Positions 24,899 through 34,283 are shown, counted from the stretch's first letter. The stretch is DNA of 64,000 nt from CALESS01 sp041741455 (GCA_041741455.1 JBGSJZ010000018.1:1-64000); one strand, 5' to 3'. Numbers and translations: made by a program. Notes: generated by a model from the letters alone, not told the origin.

Positions 24899-27460
24899 TT
24901 ATTCACTCTTCCGATAGATCCATTTTTGTAAAGCTTTGAGTTTCACGCTTTCTGCAAAGAGAATACAGAGTAAACCTGCCGACAAGACTAAACCTATTTC
25001 CCAGCGATGAAGTGGCGCAAACTTAAACAAATCCCGTAAACCGGGTATGGAGAGCACCAGCGTCAGGAAAAGCAACGCACTGCCGGTCACCCACCACAAA
25101 GCCTTGTTTGGAATGCGGAGCGACGAAAGGATGGAATGTGTCCTTGAGCGGTTTGAGAATATCAAGCTAAGATTCCCAATCACCAGAGAGACAAACGCAA
25201 ACATCCGCGCCTCCCCCTCACCCAGCCCTCTTAGCAATGCAAGAGCATACACACCCGCCACGACGAGCAAGATTCCCAGACCCTGGATCAATCCAGTAAT
25301 CACCATTGGACGATCAAAAAGTGGTTCATTTAACTTTCGAGGAGGTCGTTGCATGATATCCGGTTCATCTTTTTCCATTTCAAAAACGATTGTGCAAGCC
25401 GGATCGATGATCAATTCCAAAAACAGTACATGGACCGGATAAAGCGCCAGTGGCCATTTAAGCAACACTGGGATGAGAGACAAGCCTGCAATTGGAATAT
25501 GCACCGAGAAGATGAATGCCATCGCCTTCTTAAGATTATCAAAAATGCGCCGTCCCATGCGCACTGCAGCGACTATGGATGCAAAGTTGTCATCCACCAG
25601 AACTAACGCAGCTGATTCGCGCGCCACATCGGTACCCCGACCACCCATTGCAATACCGATATGCGAAGCTTTGAGGGCGGGAGCGTCGTTGACCCCATCA
25701 CCGGTCATTGCCACCACTTCTCCGTTGGCTTTCAACGCATGGACGATCCGTAGTTTTTGTTCAGGTACCATGCGAGCAAAAATGCACGTGGTTTTAATTC
25801 GCTCGGAAAATTCTTCATCGCTCATTGCATCCAATTCTGGGCCGGTGATGATTTCATCCGCAGGTTTCAGGCCAATCTGTCGGGCAATGCTACTCGCTGT
25901 ACCGGGGTAATCGCCAGTAATCATAATGACGCGAATACCCGCTGCATAACATTCGCTAATCGCACTCGGCACTTCAGGCCGAATGGGATCTGCCATCCCA
26001 AGTAAACCGATAAACTTGAATTCAAAATCATGCTGTTCGTTTGGTAAATCATTGGAGACGAATTCGGCTTTTGCTACACCAAGGACGCGTAAACCCTGGT
26101 TAGCCATAGTGTTAATCTGCACACCAAGCGCATTCTTTTGTTCTTCACTAAAGTGACAGAGATCTGCTATGGCTTCAGGAGAACCCTTCGCAGCAATCAC
26201 AAATGCTTTGTCATCTGTGGAACGCCAGACATGCGACATTGCCAGTAGGTTTTCGGAAAGCGGGTATTCACGAATCAGTTTCCAGGTATTATGCAGGTGT
26301 TCAGTGTTGATCAGAGTACGTCCCCCTAATTCTTTGATGGCTTTTTCCATCGGGTCAAATGGGTCGACTGGCGTTGCCAGCAGGCTGAACTCAACCAACC
26401 CATGGAAATCATCCGGCAGAGACCGTTGTTGCAAGTTAATCTCTAATAGGTTGTTTTCGGCAATCAAATGTGTAACAGTCATGCGATTTTGCGTCAATGT
26501 TCCTGTTTTATCCGTGCATAGAACAGTTGCCGCGCCGAGCATCTCCACCGCCGGGACTCGCCGGGTAAGCACATGGTGTTGAGAAATTCGCCAGGCGCCA
26601 AGTGCCAGGAAGATCGTCAATACCACCGGAAATTCTTCAGGCAAGGTTGCCATGGCAAGCGTAAGGCCTGCCAGAAATCCATGCAGCCAGTCGCCGCGGG
26701 TTATCCCAAAGACTACCACCACTACGGCGCACATCCCCAAACCAATTATGGCAAAGGTGCGAACAATTTTCCCGGTCTGCTGTTTTAAATTTGTATCTTC
26801 GGGTTGTAATATTTGCAGCGCCTTACCAATCTTGCCGATCTCGGTGCGCGCCCCGGTTGATTGTACCTGGGTGACACCCCGCCCTTTAACCACCAGCGTA
26901 CCAGAGAAAACGAATGGCAGGTCATCCCCTCCGGGACGCCCCACCTCCAGTCGTCCGTCCCATACTTTCTTTCGCACTGACACTGATTCCCCGGTTAATA
27001 ATGATTCATCCACACTGATGTTGGTGCCAGACAATAATACAGAATCTGCAGGGACCCGGTCACCCTCAGCGATTAGGACAATATCTCCCCGAACCACTTC
27101 ACGACCAGCAATCCGCTGTTGCTTTCCATCTCGTATCACCAGGGCACGCGGACTGGAAAGATCGCGCAGGGCGTCCAGGGCTTTTTCGGTCTTTTGCTCC
27201 TGGTAAAAAGTGATCCCGATAATTACAACCACAAACCCCATCAACATCAGGGCTTCTGCCTGGTCACCCAGGAAAAGGTACAGCACCCCGCAGGCGATCA
27301 ACATCAGGAACATCGGTTCTCGTACAACATCCAGCAAGATGTGAAGGATATTGCGCTTTTTTGAGGCAGGCAATTCATTATATCCATCGGTTGCCAGTCG
27401 TTCGCGGGCCTCTTGTTCGGTTAATCCTTGAAGTAATGATGTTTCCAGTTCAGTATTCAT
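24899..27460 (-). CDS. P2-type cation-transporting ATPase
   Basis: An 853-residue membrane pump: cation-ATPase N-terminal domain (TSLLQGLTEQEARERL), A-domain LTGES, phosphorylation site CTDKTGTLTQNRM (about 316-328) and hinge TGDGVND (about 588-594). Helix M4 carries PEEFP (about 273) instead of the PEGLP of calcium pumps, and M6 carries LELIIDPACT. There is no N-terminal CxxC or CPC, so it is not a P1B heavy-metal pump. The substrate is therefore open (Ca, Mn or another divalent). ATG at 27460 starts the conserved domain; the frame stays open to 27568. A SmtB-like palindrome lies about 340 bases upstream. Confidence 0.9.
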   Translation of the reverse strand: MNTELETSLLQGLTEQEARERLATDGYNELPASKKRNILHILLDVVREPMFLMLIACGVLYLFLGDQAEALMLMGFVVVIIGITFYQEQKTEKALDALRDLSSPRALVIRDGKQQRIAGREVVRGDIVLIAEGDRVPADSVLLSGTNISVDESLLTGESVSVRKKVWDGRLEVGRPGGDDLPFVFSGTLVVKGRGVTQVQSTGARTEIGKIGKALQILQPEDTNLKQQTGKIVRTFAIIGLGMCAVVVVVFGITRGDWLHGFLAGLTLAMATLPEEFPVVLTIFLALGAWRISQHHVLTRRVPAVEMLGAATVLCTDKTGTLTQNRMTVTHLIAENNLLEINLQQRSLPDDFHGLVEFSLLATPVDPFDPMEKAIKELGGRTLINTEHLHNTWKLIREYPLSENLLAMSHVWRSTDDKAFVIAAKGSPEAIADLCHFSEEQKNALGVQINTMANQGLRVLGVAKAEFVSNDLPNEQHDFEFKFIGLLGMADPIRPEVPSAISECYAAGIRVIMITGDYPGTASSIARQIGLKPADEIITGPELDAMSDEEFSERIKTTCIFARMVPEQKLRIVHALKANGEVVAMTGDGVNDAPALKASHIGIAMGGRGTDVARESAALVLVDDNFASIVAAVRMGRRIFDNLKKAMAFIFSVHIPIAGLSLIPVLLKWPLALYPVHVLFLELIIDPACTIVFEMEKDEPDIMQRPPRKLNEPLFDRPMVITGLIQGLGILLVVAGVYALALLRGLGEGEARMFAFVSLVIGNLSLIFSNRSRTHSILSSLRIPNKALWWVTGSALLFLTLVLSIPGLRDLFKFAPLHRWEIGLVLSAGLLCILFAESVKLKALQKWIYRKSE

Positions 27461-27619
27461 TTCAATGTAAACTCCAATTCTACTAATTTCACATCTTTGC
27501 CATAATACGTTGGAAATGCGGGATGTCCAAATTGACCACTTTCGTAATTTGCTTCGCGTTTGTAACATAGTAATTTTGAAAAGACAAAGTAGTCATGGTA
27601 ATTCCTTGTTTGATGTTTT

Positions 27620-27713
27620 GTCATCCTGAACGCAGTGATCGCGAAGCATACCCGCAGGGTAAGGATCTTAAAGTCAGTTTCAGATGCTTCGCTTCGCTCA
27701 GCATAAGGACATC
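27620..27713. repeat. Dispersed imperfect palindromic repeat
   Basis: GTCATCCTGAACGCAGTGA at the left (27620-27638) and the inverted arm GCTTCGCTCAGCATAAGGAC at the right (27691-27710) with AAGGATCTTA between them. This GTCATCCTGA...TCAGGATGAC type of element is common between genes in many bacteria. It sits in the leader of the ATPase gene, between gene and operator. Next to it, CCCCCCGTACGGGGGG (27725-27740) is a perfect 16-base palindrome. Confidence 0.65.
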
Positions 27714-27795
27714 GTTTTGTGTGGCCCCCCGTACGGGGGGTGGTCCACCCCTCCGGGTGTGCGAGCAGCTTTTTGTAGTAGGTGGATATTAAATC

Positions 27796-27821
27796 AACAT
27801 CTGAGTATATGTTCAGATGTT
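27796..27821. promoter_or_regulatory. Probable ArsR/SmtB operator upstream of the P-type ATPase
   Basis: A 26-base near-perfect palindrome: left arm AACATCTGA, centre GTATAT, right arm GTTCAGATGTT; only two mismatched pairs. Its centre (TGAGTATATGTTCA) matches the operator before the arsR gene (TGAGCATATGTTCA) except at two positions. The distance to the ATPase start (about 340 bases) is long, probably because repeats were inserted between them. Confidence 0.7.
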
Positions 27822-27887
27822 ATTTTAAGCCATATGGTTACGTACGTCAAGTGATGATAGAGTGAGGAATGTCATGCAACGGATACA

Positions 27888-27922
27888 CAGACATCAGAAA
27901 TCCTCAAGATTTCTGATGTCTG
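27888..27922. repeat. Perfect 15-bp hairpin
   Basis: CAGACATCAGAAATC (27888-27902), loop CTCAA, and its exact complement (27908-27922). It is followed by no T tract on either strand. It lies between the ATPase operator and the 3' end of the 735-residue gene, so it may still limit read-through there. Confidence 0.6.
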
Positions 27923-28012
27923 CCAGTTCCGCAGAGGTTGATCTCCGCATATTGCGTCCATCCCTATTCAAAAACAGGCCAACCTCATCTTTTTATTTGG
28001 AAAACCTCTTTT

Positions 28013-30220
28013 TCACTCCTTCACGATCTCAATCGCGGAGACCACGTCATTGAAATTGATGGCCCCAAAGGAGGGTAGGTTATTCGGCGCATCGCCGTAT
28101 GGCAGCTCCACCATAAACCCGTTGATTAAAGCTTTCTCTAACAATCGCTTGAACGATGGGATCGCTGCAATAAACTGGTTGTCGGGCAGTTTCAGGCGCA
28201 GGCATAGTCCGTGATCGGGCTTCCGCAGGCTGTGCTGATAGCACTTGAACACCGTGTGCGACCATTTGTGCGGCGGACCGATCAGCACCACCGAAGAGAT
28301 CGCGTCATTAAAATGACTATCGCCAAGCCAGTGCTTTTCCGTGATGCAGTCGCTCAAATTCTCAATTTTTCCGGTCGTGTCCACCACCAGCCGTCCACTA
28401 TTGATTACCACGCCCAACGCATTGAGAATGAGGTCAAAAGTCTCATTCTGCCCACCTAACTTCGCCAACTTTATCAGGTTATAGATAACGACCAGTTTAT
28501 CAACGACTGTTTTCCGGATGTCGTTGAGGCTGCCGGGTGAATTGGCATCGAAGTGGATATCCGGTTTGAAAAGCCCGGAATTACCAGGTAGCATGATCAG
28601 CGGTATGCCCTGGAAGTACGAATCTGAGAAGAAAATGGCCAGGGTGGGCAGCCTGACCGGTTCTGGAATGAACACCAGGTTTGGGCCCACCGGCATGACC
28701 TTGTGGTCGAAATGAATATTCTGGCCGAGCAGTTCCACCCTCCCATCGATCATCACCTGCAATTGCACTGAAAATGCACTGGAGGGATCGCCCGTTGAAT
28801 CGTCCGGGATGATTTGCGGCAGGTAACCGAAGCTCAAAATACTGCTGGAAATGCCCTTCACACCCGGCTCGAATTCAGAGCGGTAGTTGTTGGGATCAAC
28901 TTGTGAGCCGATGCACTGCCGCCAGGCGGGGTCAACTGTCGAGGCGAGTGAGATATTCTCCTCGTGAAAACTGCTCTGCGGAATTTCGTTATCTGTGTAG
29001 GCATCGGTCAGGAAGCCAAATGTGATCGTCAGTTTTCCTTCTTTGTTCGTCACCTTATTGTAGATAAACTGCACCAGCTCATTGTTGATTGCATCCTCCA
29101 ACCGTTCGACCGTCAGATGCACCATTTGCCCGAGTGGAATTGGGATTTTGACTGCAATTTCTCCACTGCTCGCCACCGGGCGCCAAAGCCTGGCAGCCAG
29201 ATCGGTCAGAGAGTTGAACAGGTACTCCTCCAGGTCCAGGCACAGGATCGGCCGGGAAGGCAGATCGTCCCTCCACAGCACCGCGATCCCGGGGTCTCTG
29301 GGGGTGGTGAAATGGACGTAATCGTCCCTCCACACATCGCATTCGTTATATAGCCACCGCCCGGCGCGCCGCAGCTTTGCCAGCTTGGAGGCCGCCTCTG
29401 TTGGCAGCGGCAGAGTCAATTGACCATGCGGGGGGGTGGGATAGGGGTCGATTGTGACTGGAGAACCGAACCCGAAAATTTTTAGATCGGTCAAGCTCCC
29501 AGGGCGCATATCGTACCAGCGCACCTGCCCGCCAGGCGTATCCGTCTGACCCGTCAACTGGCTCTCGGTAGGGTTGACAGGCGGGTCGGGTCTGGCTTTA
29601 TTCCCCATAAAATGGGTGATGTCCTCCACGTTTGTCGAGGCTTGCGGATCGCTGAAACCGGCCGATACTTCCCCCAACTTCCATTCCAGCTTCTTTCCCA
29701 GGAACGGCAAAGGCAGCCAGACCGGGAACGGCAGGCAGGGCTTGCTTTCCTCGCCAGCCGGGTCAACTACCTTGATCTTGAACCCCATTCCCAGCCCATT
29801 GTGGCTGTAGTTATTGGATGCTTCCAGGATTTCCATATCTGGCAGGGCCACCGGGATTTCAACCAAACGCACCACGATGGCAGCCAGTGTCTCGGAGACA
29901 ACTTCGCTTGGAAAAGGTTTAGCAGGCGTCAGGTCACGCGGGTTGGCATAATCCAGCGCGACCACACGGTATTTGGAAATATCTGGTAGATTGATGATAT
30001 TCACGATATTTAGCAGGATTTCCAGCGCATAGACGTAAATAGTCTGCTCCGGCTGTGCCCCCAGGATGACTGGATCAAACGCAGCCAGCACCTCTTTTAA
30101 GTTATACAAAGCAGTAGTGGAGAATGAGGTCAGGTCGGTTGGATCGATAGGCTGCAACTGGATTTGCTGGGCATTCACCTGGGAACGGGTGACACCTACG
30201 ATATCAAACGAAAAACGCAT
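28013..30220 (-). CDS. Large protein of unknown function with beta-gamma-crystallin-like motifs
   Basis: A 735-residue protein without signal peptide or membrane helix. Residues about 528-580 read FFSDSYFQGIPL...SLNDIRKTVV, and about 635-645 NDAISSVVL. F/Y-x-D-x-x-F-x-G and N-D-x-x-S-S are the strand and calcium-clamp signatures of beta-gamma-crystallin domains, so the C-terminal third probably contains such folds. The N-terminal two thirds (many Pro, Asp and Leu; PPHGQLTLPLP, LPSRPILCLDLEEYLF) match nothing I know. The ATG at 30220 has CAGGAGGTGTCC upstream. It stands alone, divergent from the PLDc_N gene at 30432. Confidence 0.6.
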   Translation of the reverse strand: MRFSFDIVGVTRSQVNAQQIQLQPIDPTDLTSFSTTALYNLKEVLAAFDPVILGAQPEQTIYVYALEILLNIVNIINLPDISKYRVVALDYANPRDLTPAKPFPSEVVSETLAAIVVRLVEIPVALPDMEILEASNNYSHNGLGMGFKIKVVDPAGEESKPCLPFPVWLPLPFLGKKLEWKLGEVSAGFSDPQASTNVEDITHFMGNKARPDPPVNPTESQLTGQTDTPGGQVRWYDMRPGSLTDLKIFGFGSPVTIDPYPTPPHGQLTLPLPTEAASKLAKLRRAGRWLYNECDVWRDDYVHFTTPRDPGIAVLWRDDLPSRPILCLDLEEYLFNSLTDLAARLWRPVASSGEIAVKIPIPLGQMVHLTVERLEDAINNELVQFIYNKVTNKEGKLTITFGFLTDAYTDNEIPQSSFHEENISLASTVDPAWRQCIGSQVDPNNYRSEFEPGVKGISSSILSFGYLPQIIPDDSTGDPSSAFSVQLQVMIDGRVELLGQNIHFDHKVMPVGPNLVFIPEPVRLPTLAIFFSDSYFQGIPLIMLPGNSGLFKPDIHFDANSPGSLNDIRKTVVDKLVVIYNLIKLAKLGGQNETFDLILNALGVVINSGRLVVDTTGKIENLSDCITEKHWLGDSHFNDAISSVVLIGPPHKWSHTVFKCYQHSLRKPDHGLCLRLKLPDNQFIAAIPSFKRLLEKALINGFMVELPYGDAPNNLPSFGAINFNDVVSAIEIVKE

Positions 30221-30431
30221 TGGACACCTCCTGGATACGTAGTTCCCTGTGAAACGGGTGGATATTCAATTATTTAATGTGTGGGTTGACGTTCTATCAT
30301 CATATTACGAGATCAGGCATATTACAATAACCTTTATTTCTAAATTCTGGCGTACAATAATACAGGGCTTTCCCCCAGTGGGAAGGCCATTTTACCCCGC
30401 CTCTCATCCCGAAAACCCCCAGGAGGAACAC

Positions 30432-30641
30432 ATGAGCACTTCATTCGATATCATGGGTTTATTGCCACTCTTGATCCCGTTGATCGTTCTTCAGCTGGGA
30501 TTGATGATCTACTGCCTGGTGGATTTGGCCCGCCGTGAGACCGTTAAACATCTGCCCAAATGGGCTTGGGCGCTGATCATCATCGCGGGCGAATTGATCG
30601 GACCGGTGGTCTACCTGATTATCGGTCGAGGTGAAAGTTAA
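30432..30641 (+). CDS. PLDc_N-domain small membrane protein
   Basis: A 69-residue protein with two hydrophobic helices (about 8-32, 45-63) separated by RRETVKHLPKWAWALI, and the closing GPVVYLIIGRGE. This is the phospholipase-D N-terminal (PLDc_N) two-helix domain standing alone. Such small proteins often accompany ABC-2 exporters. AGGAGGA precedes the ATG. Its stop lies 1 base before the ATPase ATG, so it is the first gene of this ABC operon. Confidence 0.85.
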   Translation: MSTSFDIMGLLPLLIPLIVLQLGLMIYCLVDLARRETVKHLPKWAWALIIIAGELIGPVVYLIIGRGES

Positions 30642-30642
30642 A

Positions 30643-31584
30643 ATGACAGCTATCCGTATCGAAAACCTGACCAAGACCTTTGGCGCGGTTCGTGCCCTGG
30701 ATGGTTTAAGCCTGACCGTGGATGACAATTCCATTTTCGGCTTCCTGGGTCCCAATGGAGCTGGGAAAACCACCACCATCCGCCTGCTCTCCGGTCTGGC
30801 GCACCCAACGGCCGGGCAGGCCTGGGTGGCGGGGATGGCCATCGGTACTGACCATCAGGCGGCGAACAAGATCGGCTACCTGCCCGAGGAACCAGCTTTC
30901 TACCCCTACCTCACTCCACTGGAATACCTGGATCATATTGGCCGCTTGTTCAACCTGTCACCCGGGGAACGGCATAAGCGCATCGATGAGCTGCTGGAAT
31001 TGACCGGGCTGACCCAGGTGAAAAAGCGCCGCATCGGCGGCTTTTCGCGCGGCATGCGCCAGCGAATGGGGCTGGCCCAGGCCCTCATCAACCAGCCGCA
31101 GGTCCTGCTGCTAGATGAGCCCGTCAGTGCGCTTGACCCGATCGGGCGCAAGGAAATCCTTGACCTGATCGAACGGCTGCGCGGGCAGTGCACCATCTTC
31201 ATGTCCACCCACATCCTGGCGGATGTGGAGCGGGTCTGTGACTCGGTCGGCATCATCCACAAGGGCAAGTTGCTGGTGAAATCCAATAAGAATGAGCTGT
31301 TAGAACGCTATGCCCTGCCCGTGCTCGAGTTGGAATGTGACAGCGGGCAGTCCGCTGCCCTGGCAAGCTGGCTGGAACAATTATCCACCCAGCCCTGGGT
31401 CAAATCGACGGCGCTCGACCTGAACGTGGCCCGAATCATCGTGGGGACGGTGGAGGCCGACCGGCAGAAGCTGCTGGCTGCCACGTTGCAGGCCGGGTTG
31501 GCGCTGCGCCGTTTTGAGGTGGTTACACCCTCCCTGGAAGATGTCTTCCTGCAACTGGTCAGCGACGCGGAGCATACCTCATGA
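30643..31584 (+). CDS. ABC-2 type exporter ATP-binding protein
   Basis: A 313-residue ATPase: Walker A GPNGAGKTT (about 37-45), signature FSRGMRQRMGLAQAL (about 131-145; S-R-G-M variant), Walker B VLLLDEPVSALDP (about 154-166), H-loop STHIL (about 190), and a C-terminal accessory domain of about 90 residues typical of ABC-2 exporters. The ATG at 30643 is preferred; a GTG at 30631 is in frame. Its stop overlaps the ATG of the permease by 4 bases. Confidence 0.93.
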   Translation: MTAIRIENLTKTFGAVRALDGLSLTVDDNSIFGFLGPNGAGKTTTIRLLSGLAHPTAGQAWVAGMAIGTDHQAANKIGYLPEEPAFYPYLTPLEYLDHIGRLFNLSPGERHKRIDELLELTGLTQVKKRRIGGFSRGMRQRMGLAQALINQPQVLLLDEPVSALDPIGRKEILDLIERLRGQCTIFMSTHILADVERVCDSVGIIHKGKLLVKSNKNELLERYALPVLELECDSGQSAALASWLEQLSTQPWVKSTALDLNVARIIVGTVEADRQKLLAATLQAGLALRRFEVVTPSLEDVFLQLVSDAEHTS

Positions 31585-32342
31585 GCCTCTTCATTTCCCT
31601 GCGTAAAGAATGGATCGAGCTGTCCCGCACTTCTCGCCTGTTGATCCTGGTGATTGTCCTGGGCTTTTTTGGCCTCAGCTCCCCGCTGCTGGCAAAATAT
31701 ACTCCCGAGATGTTGAAGTTGATCCCCGGGGCGGAAAGCGTTGCCAGCCTGATCCCGGCGCCCACCGTGGTGGATGCCATCGGCCAGTACATTAAGAACC
31801 TCAGCCAGTTTGGCATTCTGCTGGCGTTATTATTATCGATGGGGTTGGTCTCGCAAGAGAAGGAACGCGGTACGGCTGCCATGCTGCTGACCAAACCCCT
31901 GCCGCGCAGTTCGTTTCTGGTCGCCAAGTTTTTGGCCCTGGGTTTGGGTTTTGTGGTGGCGTTTATTGTGGCCGCCCTGGGCGGATATTATTACACCCTG
32001 GTGCTTTTTGAACCGTTGAATGTGTGCGCCTGGCTGTTATTGAATGGCGCCCTGCTCATCCAGGTGTTGATTTACATTGCCATCACCCTATTGTTCAGCA
32101 CCCTGCTGCGCTCCCAGGCAGCCGCTGCTGGCCTGGCGCTCGGCGTGACCCTGGTGCTTTCCTTGCTTGAATCGATCCCAGCCGTGGCGCCCTACGTGCC
32201 CAACCGGTTGGTGGTCTGGGCGGCGAACAACCTGGCTGGCGGTGCGCCGCTCAACGCCTGGCCGGCCTTCGCCATCAGCCTGGGGTTGATCCTGGTCTGC
32301 CTGCTGGCCGCCTGGCGCATCTTCGAACGCCAGGAGCTGTAA
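31581..32342 (+). CDS. ABC-2 type exporter permease
   Basis: A 253-residue membrane protein with six helices (NosY/CcmB-like layout). It starts FISLRKEWIELSRTSRLLILV, has the conserved SQEKERGTAAMLLTKPLPRSSFLVAKF coupling segment (about 93-118), and ends with the basic FERQEL after the last helix. It is translationally coupled to the ATPase at 30643. The exported substrate is unknown. Confidence 0.88.
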   Translation: MSLFISLRKEWIELSRTSRLLILVIVLGFFGLSSPLLAKYTPEMLKLIPGAESVASLIPAPTVVDAIGQYIKNLSQFGILLALLLSMGLVSQEKERGTAAMLLTKPLPRSSFLVAKFLALGLGFVVAFIVAALGGYYYTLVLFEPLNVCAWLLLNGALLIQVLIYIAITLLFSTLLRSQAAAAGLALGVTLVLSLLESIPAVAPYVPNRLVVWAANNLAGGAPLNAWPAFAISLGLILVCLLAAWRIFERQEL

Positions 32343-32408
32343 CTGTCTTCTTAGTAGGTTGCCCTGTGCAAGTATTGCCGTTTTCCCCCTGAATCCACCG
32401 GATTTTGA

Positions 32409-32437
32409 TTGACTTTTTAATTTTCCAGTTGTACACT
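32409..32437 (+). promoter_or_regulatory. Promoter of the second ABC-2 operon
   Basis: TTGACT (32409-32414), a 17-base spacer and TACACT (32432-32437), 155 bases before the ATG at 32592. Confidence 0.55.
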
Positions 32438-32591
32438 ACATATTGCAAATATTAATCCTGTCCGGTAGGCGCCCTGGTCTTTGTGGTTGGGGTGTCTTTT
32501 TTTCACTTATCCCTACCCACTTCATAAGATTATCTGTGCCTTTCTGTATATCTGTGTGGTTAATGTCATTTTGCCAACAAGGAGTCATTCA

Positions 32592-33464
32592 ATGAGCATC
32601 ATCGAAGTTTCCCACCTTACCAAGTACTACGGAAAATCGCGCGGCATCGTGGATGTTTCCTTCAACGTGGAGGAAGGCGAGATTTTCGGCTTTATCGGCC
32701 CGAACGGTGCCGGCAAATCCACCACCATCCGCCTGCTGCTCTCGCTAATCCACCCCACCAGCGGCAGTGCCAAAATTTTTGGCAAGGATGTCACTGCCCA
32801 CGGCCCAGAAATCCGCCGCGACATCGGCTACCTGCCCTCGGAGGTCTATTACTACGAAGGCATGAAGGTCAAGGACCTGCTCAAATACTCCGACAGTTTC
32901 TTCCCAGGCGACCACACCCAGCGCATCCATGAGCTTTCCGAGATCATGGAGCTGGAGCTTAACCGCCGCATCAGTGACCTTTCCTACGGCAACAAGAAAA
33001 AAGTTGGCATTGTGCAAGGTCTGCTCCACGGCCCCAAACTGCTATTCCTGGATGAACCCACCGCTGGCCTGGACCCGCTGATGCAGCGCAAGTTCTTTGA
33101 CCTGATCCGTGAAGAAAACAAGCGCGGCGTGACCGTTTTCTTCTCTTCCCATATCCTTGGCGAGGTGCAGCGTCTGTGCACCCGGGTGGGCATCATCCGT
33201 GAAGGCAGCATTGCTGAAATCTCCGATATTCGCACCCTGCAGCAGAACAACTACAAGAAGGTGCACGTCACCGCCCCCGACCTGACCCCTGATTTCTTCA
33301 ACCTGCCCGGCGTAACCAACATCCAGGTTGAAGACGGAACGACCCATTTATTCTTCAAGGGCGATATCAACGCCGTGCTGCGCAAGCTCAGCGGGGTCCA
33401 GGTGACCGATGTGACCATCGAGGAACCCACCCTGGAAGAAATTTTCATGCACTACTACGAATAG
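32592..33464 (+). CDS. ABC-2 type exporter ATP-binding protein (second system)
   Basis: A 290-residue ATPase: Walker A GPNGAGKST (about 38-46), signature SYGNKKKVGIVQGL (about 131-144; L-S-x-G-x variant), Walker B LLFLDEPTAGLDP (about 149-161), H-loop SSHIL (about 185). AAGGAGTC precedes the ATG at 32592; upstream in-frame sequence is not part of the protein. Two permease genes follow within 30 bases of each other, so the complex is probably a heterodimeric exporter. Confidence 0.93.
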   Translation: MSIIEVSHLTKYYGKSRGIVDVSFNVEEGEIFGFIGPNGAGKSTTIRLLLSLIHPTSGSAKIFGKDVTAHGPEIRRDIGYLPSEVYYYEGMKVKDLLKYSDSFFPGDHTQRIHELSEIMELELNRRISDLSYGNKKKVGIVQGLLHGPKLLFLDEPTAGLDPLMQRKFFDLIREENKRGVTVFFSSHILGEVQRLCTRVGIIREGSIAEISDIRTLQQNNYKKVHVTAPDLTPDFFNLPGVTNIQVEDGTTHLFFKGDINAVLRKLSGVQVTDVTIEEPTLEEIFMHYYE

Positions 33465-33473
33465 GCCGAGACC

Positions 33474-34283
33474 ATGAGCGCAAACATCTTCAGACACGAG
33501 TTTCGCACCCATCTCAAATCGGTGCTTATCTGGTCGCTAAGCGTAGCCTCCCTGGTATTAGTGTTCTTCGCCTTCTTCTCGGCTTTTGCCGCGGATGCTG
33601 CCCTGGTCAACGAAATGATGGCCAAGTTTCCCCCAGAAATGCGGGCCGCCTTCGCCCTGGACCGCATGGATTTTTCCACCGTGCTGGGCTATTTCAGCTT
33701 ACTCTTTCTCTTTGCCCAGCTCTGCCTGGCCATTCAGGCCAGCAACTTCGGCTTTGGCCTGGTCTCCATCGAGGAGAGCGAACTGACCGCCGATTTCCTG
33801 CTCACCAAGCCGGTCAGCCGGGCACAAGTGCTCACCAGCAAGCTGCTGGCAGCCACGGCCTGCCTGGTGCTCACCAACCTTTCGGTTTGGGTTAGTTCCT
33901 TCGCCGCTATTGAGCTTTTCCGCGAAGCGCGAGATTATGACCTTAGCACCTTGCTCCTGCTGCTAGCCAGCCTTCTCCTCTTTCAACTTTTCTTCATGGC
34001 AGTAGGCCTGGTAATTTCCCTGCTGGTCAAGCGCATTCGCAGTGTCACGCCTTACGGGCTGGGCCTGGGTTTTGGAATGTATGTGCTCAGCGCCTTCAGC
34101 GGCATGCTGGGGGATGTTAAATTGGAACTGATTACCCCCTTCAAGCACTTTGATGCCGCCAAGATCGTCGTCGACGGCGCCCTGGATACCCCCCTGGTGC
34201 TGCTCAATGTGGCGGTGACCCTTGTGGCAATCGCTGCCAGTTACTGGCTTTATATCCGCCGCGACATCAAAGCGGTTTCGTAA
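33474..34283 (+). CDS. ABC-2 family exporter permease, subunit 1
   Basis: A 269-residue membrane protein with six helices. It begins IFRHEFRTHLKSVLIWSLSVASLVLVFF, a coupling helix with basic residues then TM1. The central SIEESELTADFLLTKPVSRAQVLTSKLLAA is the ABC2 motif that contacts the ATPase. The gene starts 9 bases after the ATPase stop. Homologous to the next gene (same opening and mid-segment), so the two arose by duplication and likely form a heterodimer. Confidence 0.88.
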   Translation: MSANIFRHEFRTHLKSVLIWSLSVASLVLVFFAFFSAFAADAALVNEMMAKFPPEMRAAFALDRMDFSTVLGYFSLLFLFAQLCLAIQASNFGFGLVSIEESELTADFLLTKPVSRAQVLTSKLLAATACLVLTNLSVWVSSFAAIELFREARDYDLSTLLLLLASLLLFQLFFMAVGLVISLLVKRIRSVTPYGLGLGFGMYVLSAFSGMLGDVKLELITPFKHFDAAKIVVDGALDTPLVLLNVAVTLVAIAASYWLYIRRDIKAVS

